The notes under the pieces were generated by a model. The model made no database searches. It had not been told where the DNA came from and saw nothing but the letters and a program-made list of their open reading frames with translations. Positions 7,211 through 10,091 of a stretch of DNA of 10,091 nucleotides are shown here, piece by piece. Origin of the DNA: Acidobacteriaceae bacterium. GTDB taxonomy: Bacteria > Acidobacteriota > Terriglobia > Terriglobales > Acidobacteriaceae. Each line of letters starts with the position of its first letter. Position 1 is the first letter of the stretch. The DNA is taken from contig PLST01000002.1 of the NCBI GenBank assembly GCA_003164255.1, positions 1-10,091 on the forward strand, written 5' to 3'. Position numbers and translations under genes: made by a program.

Positions 7211-8221
7211 ATGATTCTCGACGTGCCAAGAACGAGAACCGAACGCGTGCAGGTTGTAAAGAAGAAACTGTTGAGCATCATCCAGGCTGAGAGTTCCCGC
7301 TCTGGTCAACGGTTTCTGGCAAATCGTGCGATCGCAAAGCGATTTCATATCAGTTATCAAACTGCGGACAATCTTATACGGGAACTTGTGCAGGAAGGAC
7401 TGCTCGAACGACGACCGGCGTCAGGAACCTACTATCCTGGCGGCCACAAGCAAACATCGGGTGTCCTTCTCATCTTCAATGCCCGCGCTAAAAGGAAAAC
7501 GAGTTTTGGTTCGCGGCTCCTTGAAGAGTTGACTTCCCATCTCGACCGCGCCGGTATCCCCTGGCGCATGAGTTGGACGACCAGCCTCAACCCGCGAACT
7601 GAGGGCCTGCCGAAGGAGCGATACCCTGTCATCTGGGAGCGCCTGGACGTGGTGGACCGTGCAGTGCAGTTAGGACGCCATGCACTGCTGCTCAACTATC
7701 GGCCGCCGCCCGGCTTGGCTTCGTCCCTGATTGACAGCGTTTCGGTCGACGACTTTTCAGGGGGCGCAGGTGCAGCTCAATACTTCAAGCGGCAATTCCC
7801 AAGAGCATCTCGCGTTGCAATCCTGTCCGGTCCCGCGGACGACATTCGCAGCACAGCAAGAGTGAATGGATTTCTGTCTGTCATGCCGGCGACGGTATTT
7901 GTTTCGCCCACCTGGTACTACGAAGGCGCCATCAAGATTGCCGATAAGGTTGTCGCAGCGGGAGCCGACGGAATCTTCTGTTGCGCAGATCGTCTCGCGG
8001 AAGCAGTAGTCCGGAGTTGCATACGGAAGGGCGTCAAGAGGCCACCTCTCGTCAGCTTCGACGATGCGCCCATCGCACAATGGCTCAACCTCACCACCAT
8101 GGCCATTCCCTGGACAGAGTTGGTCTCAGCAGCCGTACGTGTCATCAAACAGCGCCAGTTTGACAATACATCGTCGGCAATTGCACAACTGATCTCCACC
8201 AAGTTGATCATCCGCAGTTAG
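7211..8221 (+). CDS. GntR/LacI-type chimeric transcriptional regulator
   Basis: A 336-residue regulator combining two known modules. Residues about 10-78 form a GntR-type winged helix: LANRAIAKRFHISYQTADNLIRELV contains the helix-turn-helix (shown in part: IAKRFHISYQTADNLI), and LLERRPASGTYY is the wing. Residues about 84-336 match the periplasmic-binding-protein-like sensor domain of LacI regulators: SVDDFSGGAGAAQYF, VAILSGP, RVNGF, GADGIFCCADRLAEAV and PLVSFDDAPIA. The same architecture occurs in the arabinose regulator AraR, where sugar binding releases DNA. The ATG at 7211 was chosen because homology starts directly after it; no clear ribosome site precedes it, and the frame is open back to a TTG at 7097. 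It faces away from the receptor gene, the typical position of a local regulator controlling the divergent transport and hydrolase genes. Ligand unknown, probably a sugar or sugar derivative (inference). It converges on the isomerase gene with 48 bp between the stop codons. Confidence 0.9.
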   Translation: MILDVPRTRTERVQVVKKKLLSIIQAESSRSGQRFLANRAIAKRFHISYQTADNLIRELVQEGLLERRPASGTYYPGGHKQTSGVLLIFNARAKRKTSFGSRLLEELTSHLDRAGIPWRMSWTTSLNPRTEGLPKERYPVIWERLDVVDRAVQLGRHALLLNYRPPPGLASSLIDSVSVDDFSGGAGAAQYFKRQFPRASRVAILSGPADDIRSTARVNGFLSVMPATVFVSPTWYYEGAIKIADKVVAAGADGIFCCADRLAEAVVRSCIRKGVKRPPLVSFDDAPIAQWLNLTTMAIPWTELVSAAVRVIKQRQFDNTSSAIAQLISTKLIIRS

Positions 8222-8269
8222 GAGCCGTTGGGCATTCCGTGATTCCGTGCGAGTGGATCTGAGGTTGCC

Positions 8270-9148
8270 TTACACCTCACACAGTTCGACGGCTTGACGC
8301 AAGCTCGTCAGGGGGTCCCCCGTAGGCACGAACTCGTGCGCAACATAGTCTTGAAACTTTAGATCTGCAATCGCGCGCATCACACCGTCCCACTGCACCT
8401 CCTGTTGATTGTTCAGTTCGTGCCGTCCGGGTACACCGCCAGTGTGAAAATGCCCAATCCATTGCATGTTGTCGCGGATCGTTTGGATCAGATCGCCTTC
8501 CATGATCTGCATATGGTAGATGTCGTAGAGTAATTTCACGCGGGGCGAAGCGACCTCCTGCACCACCCGAACACCCCACGCCGTATGATCGGCCATGTAA
8601 TCGTGATGGTCCTTCTTGCTGTTCAGCAGTTCCAGGTTAATCGTAACCCCATGGTCCTCGCCGATCTTCTTGATACGGTTCAGGCCGATCACGGTGTTGC
8701 GCGCTCCCTCCTCGTCCGGCATTCCTCTCCGGTTTCCCGAGAACGTAATCACGTTGGGGACGCCCAGCTTCGCGGCCAATGGGATGTTCTTGCGAAAGGC
8801 CTCCTCAATCGCCTTGTGATTCTCCACGCGATTCAGTGCGTTTCCGATGTCGCCGCCTCCCGCATACCCCATGGTGCAAATCAGTCCGTGCCTTTGTGGT
8901 ACACCCCACTCTTCAGGTTCAAGCAGATCTATACCCTTTAACCCGATGTTTGCCGCAAAGGCGCAAAGCTCGTCCAGTGCAATCGATTCGTAGCACCAGC
9001 GGCACACGGATTGTCGGATTCTTCCTCTTCTTGTAAGCGAATCTCGTGCCCCGGACATTTGCCCGTCTGTGGTCCCGATTCCTGGGAGAACCGCTAATGC
9101 TCCGGCACCCTTCATCACATCTCGGCGAGAAATCTTCCTATAGTTCAT
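8270..9148 (-). CDS. Hydroxypyruvate-isomerase-like TIM-barrel protein with Tat signal
   Basis: A 292-residue protein of the xylose-isomerase-like TIM-barrel superfamily (sugar phosphate isomerase/epimerase), closest in visible motifs to the hydroxypyruvate isomerase group. Candidate metal and active-site residues are Glu173 (INLELLN), Asp209 and His212 (LLYDIYHMQ), His235 and the GRHE motif (GHFHTGGVPGRHE, 232-244), and Glu272 (VAHEFVP). The N-terminus ISRRDVMKGAGALAVLPG is a twin-arginine export signal, so the folded enzyme would be exported across the inner membrane, as is common for such proteins in Acidobacteriota. I chose the ATG at 9148, which has AGAGG 9 nt upstream and puts the Tat motif at residues 6-12; the frame is open to 9220 but that extension would bury the signal. 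It probably isomerises or epimerises a keto-sugar or similar compound; the substrate is unknown. It has its own upstream region and converges with the regulator gene, so co-regulation with the receptor cluster is uncertain. Confidence 0.9.
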   Translation of the reverse strand: MNYRKISRRDVMKGAGALAVLPGIGTTDGQMSGARDSLTRRGRIRQSVCRWCYESIALDELCAFAANIGLKGIDLLEPEEWGVPQRHGLICTMGYAGGGDIGNALNRVENHKAIEEAFRKNIPLAAKLGVPNVITFSGNRRGMPDEEGARNTVIGLNRIKKIGEDHGVTINLELLNSKKDHHDYMADHTAWGVRVVQEVASPRVKLLYDIYHMQIMEGDLIQTIRDNMQWIGHFHTGGVPGRHELNNQQEVQWDGVMRAIADLKFQDYVAHEFVPTGDPLTSLRQAVELCEV

Positions 9149-9174
9149 CCAGTGACACCTCTGGCTAAGCCACA

Positions 9175-9218
9175 ATAGTACAAGACCGCCCTTCTTTTGC
9201 GGAATGCACATAGCATTC
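9175..9218 (-). promoter_or_regulatory. Candidate promoter and operator of the isomerase gene
   Basis: On the minus strand a -10-like TACTAT (9180-9175) lies 26 bases before the ATG. No good -35 is visible; the expected place (about 9199-9204) overlaps an exact inverted repeat GAATGC-N5-GCATTC (9202-9218). An activator or repressor dimer could bind there. The rest of the gap to 9344 shows nothing I can assign. Confidence 0.35.
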
Positions 9219-9344
9219 ACTCAAAGCAGATGGAGCCAACTTGCGGCCCCCCTTCGCACAGATGCCTACACTCGCGGATCTGCGCGCAAATCGCGCCATA
9301 GGCTATCTTTTCCAGAGCGAACCAGACGAAAAAGGGGGGGCGGG

Positions 9345-9440
9345 TCACTGACCGACAGCAAGGCGAGGACTCCCTTTGGGTGCGCACCAGGCCTGGGGCA
9401 TGAGTGCGATCCATGCGATGACGAGCAAAGGCTTCTTCAT
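9345..9440 (-). CDS. Signal-peptide-like mini-ORF, likely a 5' fragment of a lost gene
   Basis: A 31-codon ORF from the ATG at 9440 to the TGA at 9347-9345. Its product starts MKKPLLVIAWIALM and continues PQAWCA before PKG: a basic start, hydrophobic core and cleavage-type end, as in a complete signal peptide, followed by only about 11 residues. GGAAAG lies 6 nt before the ATG. The ATG overlaps the stop of the integrase remnant (ATGA). A run of seven G (9334-9340) lies just past the stop, and neither of the other frames continues as something I recognise. It may be the leftover start of an exported protein gene cut by the same event that truncated the integrase, or chance. Confidence 0.3.
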   Translation of the reverse strand: MKKPLLVIAWIALMPQAWCAPKGSPRLAVGQ

Positions 9441-9895
9441 GCCGGTCTTTCCAAGGGGAACCCTATCGACCTCTGCCTAAACCGCTGTCGGGGATCCCAC
9501 GCCGTGATGAACGCACGGAAGATAGCAAGACTAGATCCCGTCTGTGAACGGAGCCTGTCCTCCTGATAGCGGAGAACCGAAATTTCGGTGATCTCGCCGA
9601 CGATCTTCGTGCCGAGAAGACGGCTGACGTGTCCGAGCGCATACTCGGCAAAAGACGCCGACCGGTAACGGAGCCGGTAGCCCGTCAGGTATTCCTCGAT
9701 GATCTCCTCAAGAATCCGGACACGGTTCTGCCGAACCTCTTTGAAGTTGTTGTACCCGGCTTCGAGTGTTTTCCGGTGCTGGCGTTCAGCGTCTTTCGCG
9801 ACGGTTCGCGATGTCGATTTTGTCGGTTCGTCGATGCGTTCTCCCGCGAAGCGAAACCGGTACCACCAATATTTTCCTCTTGGATAAGTTGACAT
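9437..9895 (-). pseudogene. Truncated tyrosine recombinase (phage-type integrase), N-terminal part only
   Basis: The 152 codons start at an ATG with AGGAG (9906-9902) 6 nt upstream. Residues about 7-48 (GKYWWYRFRFAGERI, then RTVAKDAERQHRKTLEAG) look like the arm-type DNA-binding domain of tyrosine integrases, and about 60-117 (ILEEIIEEYLTGY, LGTKIVGEITEISVLRYQEDRLRS) like the core-binding domain. After about residue 117 the resemblance is lost and the frame ends at 9437. Whole integrases are usually near 350-420 residues; the catalytic domain with its R, H, R and Y residues is absent, and the ~290 bp between here and the isomerase start cannot hold it. It is therefore a relic of an integrated phage, island or transposon-like element. 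Its presence marks the right flank as a site of past insertion and deletion. Confidence 0.8.
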
Positions 9896-9919
9896 TCGGG
9901 TCTCCTGTCCTTTCGGTGA

Positions 9920-9939
9920 GCGCGCCTGTGTGGGCGCGC
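9920..9939. other. GC-rich hairpin upstream of the integrase remnant
   Basis: GCGCGCC (9920-9926) and GGCGCGC (9933-9939) form a 7-bp stem with a 6-base loop, 25 bases upstream of the integrase ATG. No T run follows on either strand, so it is not a clear terminator. It could be a leader structure or a recombinase or operator site. From 9940 to the window end I see no gene. Confidence 0.35.
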
Positions 9940-10091
9940 GACTGAAGATTCAGGCGAAGGCAAAACTCGATCAAATTTCAGAAATCCCGGCGCCACACGA
10001 GAGCGTGGTTCAGGACATGAGGCTGGAGGTCTGGAGTCGATCTATCGAGGGGAGCCACAACTGAGATCGGTTGCTATGGGTTAGCACCGGT

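Noticed and set aside
8222..8269. Terminator between the convergent regulator and isomerase genes
   Set aside because: The 48-bp gap has a direct repeat ATTCCGTG but no stem with a T run.
9343..9353. 11-bp palindrome GGTCACTGACC as a possible element end
   Set aside because: Short, unpaired with any second copy, and no transposase or target duplication is visible nearby.
9217..9414. 65-codon minus-strand frame upstream of the isomerase
   Set aside because: No domain, poor start context and composition unlike a real protein; it overlaps the mini-ORF and the promoter region.

Overview
The window most likely comes from a soil-type member of Acidobacteriota (Terriglobia-like). This is inferred from an Oar-like TonB-dependent receptor with an N-terminal carboxypeptidase-regulatory domain, a Tat-exported TIM-barrel isomerase, a fairly high GC content and the Acidobacteriota-style gene mix. 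No rRNA or other marker is present to prove it. I saw no tRNA, CRISPR array or complete insertion sequence.

Layout. Positions 1-6795 carry four minus-strand genes, in transcription order: a large TonB-dependent outer-membrane receptor (6795-3436), a secreted SGNH/GDSL esterase-like hydrolase (3331-1964), a small unknown ORF overlapping it by one base (1964-1563), and a GH3 beta-glucosidase-like enzyme (1365-1) that runs off the left edge. The GH3 gene is open to the window edge and holds the family nucleophile motif. Divergent from the receptor, across a 415-bp intergenic region, is a plus-strand regulator (7211-8221) that joins a GntR-type winged helix to a LacI-type sugar-sensing domain. 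Convergent with it is a hydroxypyruvate-isomerase-like protein (9148-8270). The right end holds the 5' part of a broken tyrosine integrase (9895-9437) and a signal-peptide-like mini-ORF (9440-9345). The last ~150 bases show no gene.

How the genes may work together (inference). The receptor would import an oligosaccharide or glycoside, the SGNH hydrolase would remove ester groups outside the cytoplasm, the GH3 enzyme would release monosaccharides, and the divergent regulator would sense the sugar. This is a compact carbohydrate-utilisation locus without SusD. The substrate cannot be read from the sequence. Inverted repeats sit upstream of the receptor, the GH3 gene, the regulator and the isomerase. 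They differ from one another, so a single shared operator is not shown. A hairpin with 15 base pairs and a 3-nt loop, formable in full only in the minus-strand transcript, lies between receptor and hydrolase.
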